Part shown: one piece after another, positions 11,806 to 22,613 of the stretch
Layout: every line of letters starts with the position of its first letter
Numbering within the stretch: position 1 is the stretch's first letter
Source of the DNA: Rhynchopus sp. YZ270_cl-10
Taxonomy: Eukaryota > Euglenozoa > Diplonemea > Diplonemida > Diplonemidae
NCBI GenBank assembly: GCA_964035575.1
Contig: OZ037842.1
Location: 806,001-870,000, forward strand
DNA: 64,000 nt
Direction: 5' to 3'
Notes under the pieces: generated by a model
What the model was told of the DNA's origin: nothing
Seen by the model: the letters and a program-made list of their open reading frames with translations, nothing else
Database searches by the model: none
Program-made: the position numbers and the translations under genes

Positions 11806-12914
11806 TTCTGACTAACTCTAAAACTCTTTTAAGAAACGAGCATTGAAACAAAACGAAACACGATTTTCGTGCTCAAACAGACGAATTTAAAAAGAGGAGG
11901 GAGCGAGGGAGAGAGGGGGAGAAGAGAAAAGCAACGCTGTGTATGTGTGTTTGTCTGGAAGAAGAGGGAGCGAGTGGAGGTGGGAGGGGGGGGAGGAGAA
12001 ATATTCACGGTGTGTTGTAATAGGAGGGGGGGAAATGGTTTGCAGGGGAGAGGAGGATGGGGGAGGTCGATTTTGCTAAGCTTCCTGAGGTGGCGGAACA
12101 ACTCTTCTTTCAGAGTTGAATTTTGTTTGTGTTGTATTTTTTTTTTTTTTGCTGATTGTTCTTTGCTGGGTCTTCAAAACAGGAAATAGAAACGTAACAC
12201 TCATCACACGATAAAACCCATGGGAGAGGTTGTGGTGAAACGCACCTCGGCCTGTTTGGTGAGGAGTGGCTCTGCAGCGCGGTTCGTCCCTAGAACCGCA
12301 AAATGCGTTCAAAATGCTTTTGTTTCTATTTCCTCCTTCATGAGTTGACAAAAGAATCGGGTTCTCTTTGGTGCGCATAGTTGGAGGCGCTTAAAAAAGG
12401 CAATTAAAAAAGAAATCTTGAACAATGCATGTGCCTCTCGTGCACACACATCTGTTAAGGGGGGGAGGGCGTGGGGGATAAATAAAACATACGGCAGCAA
12501 ATGGCAGCTGGGAAGGGAAGAGGCAGTAGCATTTTCTTTTTTTTGCATGAAAGGTGCTCAGAGAGAGCGTACACAATCCGTCGAAGGAATTTGCAAATAT
12601 GTGAATTAAAAAAAAAACAAAACCCCAAACCTCCGGGTTTGCCCCCCTCTCGCTTACATCACCTTGTCAATTGAAGAGTGGCACAAAATACCCCAAACAG
12701 GACATCAATAACCCGGGGGGAGGGCAATAGGCAGTCTCGGTAAAGACAAAAGGGGGGTGTAAATAAAAAATGCAACAAAAAATCATCTCTCTCTCTCTTT
12801 CTTTTAGTTTTATTTGATAAATTGTTGGAGTAGTGTAGTTGCCACAGTTGTGCAATCTCCACTGTCAATACTTAATAATTAACTAATTCTTCTCACACTC
12901 CAATTTATTTATCT
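11806..12914. other. Spacer upstream of the channel gene
   Basis: Upstream of the channel ATG the transcript-sense strand is strongly pyrimidine-rich (11880-12070), as expected for a 5' leader or a splice acceptor tract. The 153-bp inverted-repeat element (12181-12333) follows. A stem-loop of the recurrent family lies at 12425-12453 (GTGC-CTCTCGT-GCAC). A second shared motif (TAGTGTAGTTGCCACAG) lies at 12816-12868, just past the TTC12 stop. Confidence 0.6.
12181..12333. mobile_element. MITE-like element, copy 1
   Basis: 153 bp bounded by perfect 13-bp inverted repeats, AGGAAATAGAAAC at the left and its complement at the right. A second copy with the same interior lies at 19393-19545. The centre carries its own hairpin, GCGGTTC...GAACCGC. 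It has no coding capacity. Size, ends and copy number fit a non-autonomous DNA transposon of unknown superfamily. Confidence 0.85.
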
Positions 12915-15557
12915 TTATGGGACCTTAGCAAGCGCCCCTTCGTTTGGATCGGTGTGGACGGTTTGAAGTCCTCTGGTAGGTTTCTTTTCGTTGACGTATT
13001 TCATCGTTGTGGCAAGGATTTCGATTCCTTGTTGTTCGCGAAGCTGTACTAGGTTTGAAGGATCCTTCGCAAGACGAGCGAGAGCAATGGCAGCATTCTT
13101 TTGCGCTTGAATGTTAAGCGTAAAGTCAAGCGGAGTGGTCGCCACAGCATCTTGACGGAGTATTTTCTGATGATTCTCTTCTTCATACTGCTCCGCACGT
13201 TTTTGTCTAATAACCGAAAGCAATGGACCGACCATACCCCCTTTGACGTCTTTGTTGAAACGAACAATCCATGTTGCATCTTTTGACAGCTCTGAAAGAA
13301 TTAGGGCTGCATTTCCACATAGCCTGTCGGCTCCCCCTAGGCAGCGCTTCAGGGTGGGGATGGTCTTGGCACAGTCGCGCATGATGGCAGTGGTGCGCTC
13401 TCCGGAGAAAATGTGTTCGGTGTGTTCGTTCACCTCGCACATCATGCTGTCGTCACTCTTCTCATCAAGCAACTGCGCCTCTTTGGAGACCAACGCCGCT
13501 AGAATCGACACAGCGCCTTCACGAAGCCCAAAGCTCTCTTCCTCTCTATCCGCAAATTGAAGCAGCAAATTCACGCAATTATGTTGTTTGAGGAGGCCGT
13601 GAACTTCGGGAATCGAAATACATTTGGAAAGCAGACCTAACGCACGACCATGAAGGTTCGAAATATTCTTTTCCTTATCATTACGATTCAGCAGCGCGAT
13701 GCACGCCTCCACTGTGATTGGTGTGGCGATGGTCGCAAGGCTTTCCTTGCGTCGCCTTTCTGAAGAATCGAGGAGACAGTTTTGAAGCGACGCAAGAATG
13801 GCTTCAACTGCGAAAGGACTTTCCAACGAGGCCCCTTCCGCTGTGAGGTAGCCACTCAGGTATTGAAGCGCATTTTGCGAGCGTGTTGCCATATTTGCTC
13901 CTAATGCGCTCCACCCTTCTGAAGGGAGGGGCAGATTCGATGTGGTGAGGGTTTCTCTGAAGCGTGTATCTGTGGTGAGTCGCATTGCAGCTCCTGCTGC
14001 AGCATCACGCACACCACGTGAACGTGCACTGCTCATCAAAGGAAGAATATAATGCGGCAACGGTGCAGCAGCCAACGCATCGCCCCACTCACTGCTCTTC
14101 AACAGATTGTCGATCAGCTGCAAAAGAAGCGCTAATGTCCCATCCCCACCCTTCCCCTCCTCCGTATGATGAGGAATCGACATTATAGTGTCAACACTAA
14201 GAATGTCGGTCAAAACGATGCGAAGTCTCGAATTTTCAGTCAAATTAACCAACAGCTTTAGAGCAGAAAAGCAACACGCCTTAGGGGCCATGAAGGCATC
14301 AACCAACACAGTGAGGAGAACCTTGAAGGGCACCTCTTTGCGTTGGTTGAGCATTGAGGTGATGGTGTATTCAGTGGAGAAGACTTCTGCGAGGACGAGG
14401 AAGAGGCTGGTACAGAGGACATCCCAGTCGCGTTGGAAGCTGTCGAGGGTGCGTTCCTTCAGGGAGTTGCAGATGGCGACACGGAACTCCTCCACGTATC
14501 CTAGCAGCATATCGGCCCCTCCTGACCAGAGGAAGTGGATTCTGACCGCATCTGCTTCGCTCCTTTGCAGTGTGGCACGCATCTCAAGCAATGTATTCGT
14601 TAAATCCGCACAACGTCCTTCCCCATCAATCGCAGGACCACTCAACTTGCTTGCCTGCATCGCAACACCAATCTTAGTAACCTGAGCAGTAATCTCATCC
14701 AAATCTTCTTGCTTATAAGAACGAACCTGCTCTTCGTATTGAAGCTCCGCTTCGGCTTCTTTGGTAAGAAGGCGGAGTTCTTTTGTAGACCCTTCGTGGT
14801 GTTGTGCTTTGCGGATGTCGCGCAGTGCTGCTTCCGAGTTGTGAAGTTTCATGAGAGCGACGGCACGGCGTTTGATGGCTTTGATGTTGAGCGGGTCGTT
14901 CTGCTCTGACAATACAAAGTCACAGTCTTGTACTGTGCCTTTCCAGTCGCAGAGCTTTAACCTTGCTTGTGCGCGATTGTTTCTCAAGACATAGCAAATC
15001 GGGTCAAGCGCAATGCCGCTACTGTAGTGTTCCTCTGCTAAAGTGTACTGCTGCGCCTTGATCGCAGTGTTGCCCTGCTCCTTGTAGGACAGCGATTCTT
15101 TCTTCATCAAATAGTCTGTCAACGCCTTTGTGTCATTCCGGTCTGGCTTGGGTGGCAGCACATCGGTTGGCACTGCCTTTGGGGTCTTCTCCTTTTTCGC
15201 TTTTTTTACCTCCTCAACAAAGTCCGGACGGTCGAAACGGCTGTAGTCGCTTGTATAGCGTTGCTTATGGTATGACTCTGTTGGTTCTGGCTGGCTGGGT
15301 GCGGCAGGAGTAGGTTCTGGGGTGGGTGGAGTGGGGGCGGTGGTGGTGGCGGTGGTGTCCTCATCAGGCTTGTAATCATCAGAAAGAAGGTACTTTACGG
15401 CGCTATTCATATCATCAACGCGATCCAACCACGTCTGCAGCTCCTTCTCTTCAGTTTCGCTGACCCCAGCGCGGGTCATTTGATTGGTCAAGTCTCTTGC
15501 CTTCTGAATCTTCTGTTTCGTATCCACATCCGGGTCATGTGTTTGTTCAACAGACAT
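12915..15557 (-). CDS. TTC12: TTC12-like dynein-arm assembly factor
   Basis: 880 residues from the ATG at 15557 (MSVEQTHDPD); the open frame extends further upstream through pyrimidine-rich leader that is not protein-like. A coiled N-terminus (WLDRVDDMNSAVKYLL) resembles the start of TTC12 (FLKNVDEISNLIQEM in the human protein, from memory). Three TPR units occupy about 156-270 (YKEQGNTAIKAQQYTLAEEHY, LRNNRAQARLKLCDW). Armadillo-type helical repeats fill the remainder. The end (QKNAAIALARLAKDP, then GIEILATTMKYVNE) closely follows the human TTC12 end (GLEILNSTMKYISDS). In animals TTC12 helps pre-assemble axonemal dynein arms in the cytoplasm, so this gene implies a motile flagellum. Single exon. 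Confidence 0.88.
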   Translation of the reverse strand: MSVEQTHDPDVDTKQKIQKARDLTNQMTRAGVSETEEKELQTWLDRVDDMNSAVKYLLSDDYKPDEDTTATTTAPTPPTPEPTPAAPSQPEPTESYHKQRYTSDYSRFDRPDFVEEVKKAKKEKTPKAVPTDVLPPKPDRNDTKALTDYLMKKESLSYKEQGNTAIKAQQYTLAEEHYSSGIALDPICYVLRNNRAQARLKLCDWKGTVQDCDFVLSEQNDPLNIKAIKRRAVALMKLHNSEAALRDIRKAQHHEGSTKELRLLTKEAEAELQYEEQVRSYKQEDLDEITAQVTKIGVAMQASKLSGPAIDGEGRCADLTNTLLEMRATLQRSEADAVRIHFLWSGGADMLLGYVEEFRVAICNSLKERTLDSFQRDWDVLCTSLFLVLAEVFSTEYTITSMLNQRKEVPFKVLLTVLVDAFMAPKACCFSALKLLVNLTENSRLRIVLTDILSVDTIMSIPHHTEEGKGGDGTLALLLQLIDNLLKSSEWGDALAAAPLPHYILPLMSSARSRGVRDAAAGAAMRLTTDTRFRETLTTSNLPLPSEGWSALGANMATRSQNALQYLSGYLTAEGASLESPFAVEAILASLQNCLLDSSERRRKESLATIATPITVEACIALLNRNDKEKNISNLHGRALGLLSKCISIPEVHGLLKQHNCVNLLLQFADREEESFGLREGAVSILAALVSKEAQLLDEKSDDSMMCEVNEHTEHIFSGERTTAIMRDCAKTIPTLKRCLGGADRLCGNAALILSELSKDATWIVRFNKDVKGGMVGPLLSVIRQKRAEQYEEENHQKILRQDAVATTPLDFTLNIQAQKNAAIALARLAKDPSNLVQLREQQGIEILATTMKYVNEKKPTRGLQTVHTDPNEGALAKVP

Positions 15558-16398
15558 TTTTTTTTTTTTACAACTCTCTCTTCGAGGCTGTTTAGAAAGA
15601 AAAAACTTTAGAAAAAGAGAGGAAAAAAAAAAGGTATTTCCCTGAGGTGTTGTGGAAAGGAGAAGAGGGGAGAGGGGTTTTGTGGAAGAGGGTAGAAAAA
15701 GGGAGGGAGGGAGGAAATGCATCCCTTTTTTTTTGAAATTCTCTGGTATTTCTGTAGAGGGATTTGAGAGGTAAGGTTTTTTGTTGGCTTTAAAAAAAAA
15801 AGAAATATATTTTTTTTGATCTGCTCATTCCTCAGATATTTTTTCAATCTGCTTTCCTTTTTATTGTAGTTTTTTTTGGGGGCGTTTTTTTTTATTTGAA
15901 AGGGGGCAATTTTTCTGTGGAACAGTCATTTGTGACTATGTTCCCGTAGGTCCGACAATTGTCTCGGGAAAAGAAGAGAAAAACGACAGGTACAATGAAC
16001 CTTAGCTTCTCTATGTACTCAGTCTCTCAAAGAATGAATAACAAAACACTGTTGATCACAGACCATCTCCAGGGGGCGTCTGTTCTCAGCGTTTTTTCTT
16101 TCTTTTCCCCATTGTCTCTAACATTCAGCTTTGTTGTTGTTGCGAGGCAAAAAACAGAATTTTCAGTTGGTAGGAAGGAGATCCTTGGGGGGGAAATGTG
16201 TGTGGGAATAGGGGGGGAAGTCGACAGCACACACAGGCAAGCCCTGTCATCTAATATGCTTTTTTTTTTTGTTGGCATCAAAAAAACCTCATCAGAAAAA
16301 GAAAAAAGATCGCGTTATTTTGTTGCCTTTCTTATGTTAATCTAAAAAGGCTATAAAAAAAATAGTGCGCAATGGAACGATATCGGTCCATGCGCACT
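15558..16398. other. Spacer between TTC12 and PDCD5
   Basis: Immediately upstream of the TTC12 ATG the sense strand is T/C-rich and contains TTTCTAAACAG about 30 nt before the start, a possible splice acceptor for a leader exon or a spliced leader. The remainder is homopolymer-rich and shows no gene. Confidence 0.5.
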
Positions 16399-17278
16399 CT
16401 ACCAGTCATCGTCGTATGCGACCTTGCGCTGGAAGGTAATCGTCGGTCCGTTGCCTCCTCCGTTCTGTAGTGTCGATTGGTGGTGTACAATGTCTCGGAA
16501 AGTAAAGAAACGTTTATCAGATGACCCTAAGCCTCTCGTGCTTAGCCACCTTAGTAAAATATACCGTGACAAATGTTTAAAGGGAAAGGTTATTTCATAT
16601 ACTTTATTTTCTTAACGAAACGAAAAGAAAGCAAAGAGGGTGCGAAAAATGTACCCTTGCTTTTTTTTTGAATGTTTTGCAAAACGTAGAAAGAAAAATA
16701 AATGCTTCATGCACAAATTGAAACTTCAGTAGATAGGGAAAGGTGATACGCATCTCACCACATTTTATCACAATTTGTGTACAGCAGAGATACAAAAAAT
16801 GGGGGGAAATATTGAAATAATACTCCATCCATTTTAAAAATGGTTTTTGCGTCGACAATCGCCGGGAATCTTTTTTTCCCCCCCTTCATTTTCCATTTTT
16901 CAAATGAACGCTATGCAACCACCACCCTTACGCCACTTTGGATTATTGACATTGATAGACTATTCGAAGGCCACTGCATACCTGGTCGTTCATTGCCTCG
17001 AGGAGCTGTTTGAGCTTGCTGTCGGTGACGGGAGGGGCGAGCCTGCCCTGTCTGACGCTCTGGATGACGTAGTTCTCGATGTTACGTGCCTTGTCAGGCT
17101 TCACGACAGCAATGCGCTTCAAGCGCTCCCTTGAGTCAGCGTCGAGGATCGCTCTCAACGTGGCGTCACGCTGGTCCTCCATCTGGCGCTGCTGCTCCTG
17201 CTGTTGCGCCTGCTCTTCTTGGGTCATAGGCTGCTTGCCACCACCTGCACCCGCAGCTGCTGCAACTGCTTCATCCAT
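16399..17278 (-). CDS. PDCD5: PDCD5 family protein, two exons
   Basis: Exon 1 is 17278-16982 (99 codons, ending NDQ) and exon 2 is 16464-16399 (21 codons and stop). The intron (16981-16465, 517 nt) starts GTATGC and ends GACACTACAG; the phase is 0 on both sides. The joined protein has 120 residues. It has a Gln/Glu-rich N-terminal helix, the PDCD5 core (RERLKRIAVVKPDKARNIE, then NYVIQSVRQGRL) and the conserved tail TITFQRKVAYDDDW, matching the VKFNRRKV...DDDY end of known members. PDCD5 proteins bind DNA and the TIP60 acetylase and also associate with chaperonin TRiC in animals; archaeal relatives exist. Length is normal for the family. The intron holds a recurrent stem-loop. Confidence 0.93.
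16520..16550 (-). promoter_or_regulatory. Intronic stem-loop inside PDCD5 intron
   Basis: In the transcript sense it reads GGTGG, stem CTAAGC, loop ACGAGAG, stem GCTTAG, then GGTCATC. It lies 56-86 nt upstream of the 3' splice site and is followed by GATAAACGTTTCTTT, which could hold the branch site and pyrimidine tract. Related copies (plus-strand coordinates) lie at 1805-1832, 3586-3616, 12425-12453, 17617-17644, 19827-19855, 26099-26129, 28051-28073, 28510-28540, 29235-29264, 34805-34835, 36812-36840, 41366-41393, 43142-43170, 51340-51366, 51701-51733, 52284-52313 and 55793-55830. All have the same orientation. Confidence 0.7.
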
Positions 17279-18965
17279 TATGAGTCTTTGTCTTTATTGT
17301 TCTACTTTAAAATGAAAGGGAAGAGGAGGAGGAAGAGGAGGAGGGAAGAATAGCGGATCAATGAGTCGTGCTCAAGCGTTGGGGAAACTTAAGAAAATGT
17401 AGGGGGAGAGCGGAGTTTTGACTTTCCACCTCGTTCCACTGCTTTCGTTCTTTTTGTTTTGGTTTCAAAAAAAAAGGGGGGGTTTTGAGGGGTGGGTCCG
17501 AAGAGGGAAAAAAACAACGCTAAAAAATCCGACGATAACCATGCCAAAAGACAAAGTTCTGTACAAAAAAAAAAAAAAGAGAGAAAACAGGAAAATGTTA
17601 AAAAAAGCATTGGTAAGATGAGTTCCTCTCGTACTGAGTTCATCGTACAAAACAAAAGGGGATTAAAAAAAAATTTTTTTTGGCGCCGACTGATTGATTA
17701 AGAGAGTTAAAGAGGCGTTTTTCTTGGTGCAGACATTATGGATGAAGGCACAAATGAAAATACTGTCTGTTCAAGAATGTGATTTACAGAGTGACAATTT
17801 GCCGAACCAAACGTGAGTGTTGCCATCTAAATAAAAGAAGAAGAAAAAAATAGAAACCGACTTCAGGATATGATAGTAAGTAAATAAGAAGGAAAAAAGA
17901 GGGGTATTTTCCGTGGCCCCAGCTGTTGTGTTGGTTGTGGTGAAAAAAAAAAGGGGTAACCAAGTCTAGCGGGCACGCCTCGTCACTCATTGCTATTTCT
18001 TATTGACAAGAACTTGGTATTTTTTTTTAAAAAAGTGTGAGTGAAGCGCACCGGGTGACTCCACTTATACGACTCAGTTTTCAAAAAGTGCTTGCCTGTA
18101 CCCCCTTGTGTGCAGGAGTGTGTACACCGCTTGTGTTCCTTCGAAAATAAACATCGTGTCAATTCGCCGTCCCAACGACATCAGGGGTATTCCCGTACAT
18201 CTGATGTTGGGTAAAAAAAGGTCATCAACCGAGGACAGGCCAAGACGCGCAGCCACACTGCCTTGACAGAGCGAAAGAGAACAGGACTAGTACCAAGTGA
18301 AAAGGAAAAGGGGGAGGGAGGAAAAACTCGTCAGACACTTGAGAGTGGGTGGGTGAGAATGGGCATTCTTATTGGATAAAATGCATCTGTGTTCAGGAGA
18401 ATTGAAAACAAAGTGAAGATGCATTTTCGCAATAGAAAGGTTTCTTTAAAAGGATCACCCACTCTCGACACCCCTGCGCCTTGGAAAGATAATAAATGCA
18501 TTTCTTTCTGAAAAAAAGAATGTTTGCGACGCTTCGAAAAGGACCGGGAAAGACGACTTTTTGTTGATTTTTTAATTATTATTCGTAAGCGTCTCATCCA
18601 TCACCCCTTTTCTTACATACCCCTCCCTTCCCCTCATTGCTCTGAGCTCTGAAGTGACTGATATTTGTTTGCCTTCGGCCCGGTTCTTTGCAAAAACTCT
18701 ATTTAAGAAGCCCGAGAAGTGTTGAGGGGACGAAGGGGGTGACAAAGAAGAAAAGCGACAATATAACACTTTTAAAAAACTCCAAAACATGAAATCTAAT
18801 TTGCGCTGATTTTTTTTTTTGAATAATTGAATAATTGAGTAACGTGTAGACACCTCGCTTTTTTCTCATGTGAGCTCCACAGCTTTTTTTGTGAAAAACG
18901 AAGAAAAAATGGGGGAAGGGAAGAATTATCTGTTAGAGTGAGTAAAGCAAGAGCCAAAAATTTTC

Positions 18966-19050
18966 CACACACACACACACACCAAGGGCCCTATTATGTG
19001 CAAGAATTACCCCTATTAGTTATCAAACACACACACACACACACACACAT
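18966..19050. repeat. Two (CA)n microsatellites
   Basis: Alternating CA runs at about 18966-18983 and 19027-19049, separated by about 43 bp of unique sequence. Confidence 0.9.
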
Positions 19051-19392
19051 GTGGCATGCATTGAACCAATGTGTCCGCGGCCTGCGAGTGGGCGCACAGG
19101 ACCTAGCAGTAGGTTAGCTACGTTGAAATGGCCGTAGACTTCAAGCTTTCCATTTGCATAAAAAGAAAAAGTTTGCCGTCGCGTAACTGCAGACACCAGC
19201 CATGCCAGACAGCTGCCCCGCTACGCACACAGCGCGCGGACTACCTGGCCAGCAGGGTATTCAGATGTATTGTGGCGGCTGTACACGACAGATCGGCACA
19301 GTGTATGCCAGAGCTGACGCAGAATCAACTTCAGAGTCTGCTGCGGTTACTTAAACTCCCAACCAAAAAGATGTCTTTGTTTGTCGCAAAGC

Positions 19393-19545
19393 CGAAATAG
19401 AAACGTAACACTCATCACACGATAAAACCCATGGGAGAGGTTGTAGTGAAACGCACAGTCCTCGATCTGTTTGGTGAGGAGTGGCTCTGCAGCGCGGTTC
19501 GCCCAGAACCGCAAAGTGTGTTCAAAATGCTTTGTTTCTATTTCC
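19393..19545. mobile_element. MITE-like element, copy 2
   Basis: Second copy of the element at 12181-12333, same orientation, with ends CGAAATAGAAAC and GTTTCTATTTCC. The interior is about 90 percent alike. The central hairpin keeps its arms GCGGTTC/GAACCGC while the loop changes, and both copies are followed by TCCTTCAT, which suggests a shared flank or a slightly longer element. Confidence 0.85.
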
Positions 19546-20101
19546 TCCTTCATTTCATGAGGACATAACAAAAACAATGAAAAAAGTGTGAACTGCAATT
19601 GGTGTTGGTGTTTGTGAATCAAAGTGAATCAAACAGACAATATGGCAACAAAAAGATGTTGTTATGTAACCCAAATGGGCAATGTTCCGCGCAGGAATTA
19701 CCATAACTGATTTCAAACACATACGCCCCTCCATGAAAAAAAAGCAAAAATAGGTGGAAATTGAGAACACCTTGCCAGACAACAGAAGACAACAGAACCC
19801 AACAAAAAGAGAGAAAAATTTTGTAAGATGAACCTGAGCCTCTCAGTCATCCTCCCAAAAAAATTTTTTTTTGGAAAGGAACGTACCCTCAATGGGGGAC
19901 ACTCGCATCTTGGGGAAATGTAATGGGTATTAGACTCTGGCATCCATTCGAATTTGGTGAAGCTAGATGACGCAAATAAAATAAAACTTTAAAAAAAATG
20001 TGCCACACCCGCATCTTTGATAGCCTCACACAAAAGAACAGAGTTTTGTTGAACACGAAACTGAAAAATACGGATGGACAGGCCCCAAATGGAGTTTCAT
20101 A

Positions 20102-20191
20102 TACCGTATTCGTACAAATTACCGAACTTCCAGAAAAATCCTGAAAAGGTCGAACATTAGTACGGTCGATAATTTTTGTACGAATACGGTA
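20102..20191. repeat. Short fold-back, 20-bp arms
   Basis: TACCGTATTCGTACAAATT at 20102 is answered by its complement ending at 20191, around a 50-bp spacer. This makes a strong hairpin. No gene lies inside. It may be a small MITE or a regulatory structure. Confidence 0.75.
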
Positions 20192-22210
20192 CTTCCGAAT
20201 CAAAGAAGAGAAAGTGCAAGGACGTTCTGTGCAGATACATCCACTCTTTTTTGTTGCAAAAAATGTGACAAAAAAAACAACAAACAATTGTTGAGACAAA
20301 AAAAAAAAATGGGGATAGCCAAATATATCGCATTTTTGATGAAAGGACACAGCCGGATTCACACCCCCCTTTTTTTTGGTTCTGCTTTTAAAAAAAGAAA
20401 AGAACCCCTAGCTTTTTCCTCTTTTGAGAGATGCTTGCAAACGCTTTGTTGCATTTTTTTTTTCCTTTTCTATGAGGGGCAAGAGAACGGGTACACAGTG
20501 AGTTGCTTTTTTTTTTTTATCCCAGCCTTTTATTCTCAGTATTTCTTTGTGAGCAAAAAAGGTGTTGAAGCCCGACATGGTGCGCGCTGTGTTACTTCAT
20601 AACAGTGAGGCAGGATGTTCAGAGGCCAACCCAATGTGTGTGGAGGGCAAGATTATTTTCAAAAAATCAGTCAATACAACAAAAAAAAAAACAGGTGTGT
20701 TTCCCTTCCCTCTGTCAAAATGAAACCCCTCGCATTGTTTTTTTTTGCGCTTTTCGGGACCTCATCGATGGATCACTATACACCAGATCTCCTATTGAGG
20801 GGTTAAGAAACCCCTTAGTTTTTTTGAAATCCCAAAAAATCCATCTAATGGGTTTCTCCCATCGGTTGTTGTATGATTGTACTTTCAAGTCAGGAGAACA
20901 GGATGCAGTGAAAGGTAATAACAGACCCAGGGCAAGAGGTGGGGGGGAGAAAAAAAACTGACAACAACTGAGTGATCTGAGCTGCAACAAATAGTGGTAA
21001 ACCTTCTCTTGAAAAATACAACCTCGTGAAATGAGCTCACAACACATTTTTTTTACCCCACAAAATTCAGGGGGAGGGTGAGGTGGGGGGGGGGGATATC
21101 TAACTGCGATTGCAGTGACCTTTTGGGAGGGTTGCCCGCTTTTTTTGAAAATTTCAAACCAAAACAAAACAAAAAAAAAAAAGAATAAATAAAAGAAGTC
21201 GGGAAAGGTTTTCGCGATGCCAGTTCATGGCATGACCCTGTTCCCCCACAAAATGGACTTTTCTTTTTTGTGTGAGAAAATTGCTGTGGCAGAGAGTGGG
21301 GAGGGAGAGGGGAGGGGGGGAAAGCAAACGTTCAATAACGTATGGTCACCTCATATGGAGGCACCAAAGGGGGAGGGGGAAAAAGAAAAGAAAATAAAAA
21401 TGTTGGTAGGACAAACGTTGTTTCGTCACCTAGGAAAACAAACAAAGAAAGAAAAATTTGAAAGATGAACTGGCCAAAAAAAGAAGACCTTTTTGATAAG
21501 GTGCTGGATTAGTGTAGCTACGCAATGCAGTCTGCACTGTCAATTTCCCCAACTAGAAGTGCGTTTTTGGGATGAGGGAGAAGGGTATATGCATGAAAGT
21601 TGTTGGTTTTGCTTTGTGCTCTTTTTTTTGTTTGGTGTCTTTAAAAATGTACTATTTGCTTTTTTGCTTTTTTGTTGATTTTTTGTTTTGGATACATGAC
21701 CAAATGGTCTGATCAGGGTCAGAATGTGCATGTGCATCTCATTTATTTGTAAGGCACATGCTTCCCCTTTCTTGCGTTTTAAAAAAAAGTGTTTTAAACA
21801 AATTCATACCACGTTATCAAACAGTAAGCATTAAAGAGTGTAACATGTACCCCCTCCTATTTTGCCCTCGTGTTTAAAAAAAAAAACAAAAAAAATAAAC
21901 CAACTGATGACACAATATTCCCCAAAACCGTCTGGCTATTTCTTGTTTAGCAACGCGGGTTTCAACTCCGGGTAAACCTTCTGCGTTTATAAAAAAAAAA
22001 CAGCACCTTTTCTTTTGTCATTCCTGATATAAAAAAAAGGTTCCATTAATCGGCTGGTTAGATATATGTTGTGTCCAGTATTGTTGGGGAAGAGGACTTC
22101 AATCAAGCGCGTTCGGACACAGTGAAGAGGGAAACCTTGAAAGTTGGGCAGCCACAGAATACAAAAGGGCATAGTTTCAATGCTTTCAAAACAAAACAAA
22201 ACAAAAAAGT

Positions 22211-22538
22211 GAGGTGATCCAGCGCACACTTTTCCACACTTTTTCACACCGTGAAAACATGTGAAAATAAGTGAAAACGTGTGAAACCAAGGTGAAAATG
22301 TGTGAAATCAAGTGAAAATGTGTGAAACCAAGTGAAAATATGTGAAACCATGTGAAACCATGTGAAACCATGTGAAACCAAGTGAAAATGTGTGAAACCA
22401 TGTGAAAACACCAAGTTTTTTTTCTGGAGGAATCCACTCAGAGTGCGTGAAGCAGTTTTTTTTTCACTTTCGTACACACTTTTTCACATCGTGAAACCAT
22501 GTGAAAATGTGTGAAAAAGCGTGAGACTGGATCACCTC
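22211..22538. mobile_element. Fold-back element with internal GTGAAA tandem array
   Basis: Bounded by the perfect inverted repeat GAGGTGATCCAG (22211-22222 and 22527-22538), which continues imperfectly inward. The interior consists mostly of an imperfect array of 10-12-bp units of the type CATGTGAAAC or AAGTGAAAATGTG, interrupted near 22425-22470 by unique sequence. It has no coding capacity. It looks like a MITE that has amplified part of its own end. Confidence 0.75.
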
Positions 22539-22613
22539 AAAAAGTCCAAAAAAATAATAATGAAATAGACCCTCCGTGTGATGCCCGTGTGTTCAGAACA
22601 CAGTACTTGTTAA

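Noticed and set aside
22244-22420. GTGAAA array considered as a CRISPR array
   Set aside because: Units are 10-12 bp with no unique spacers and lie inside an inverted-repeat element of a eukaryotic genome.
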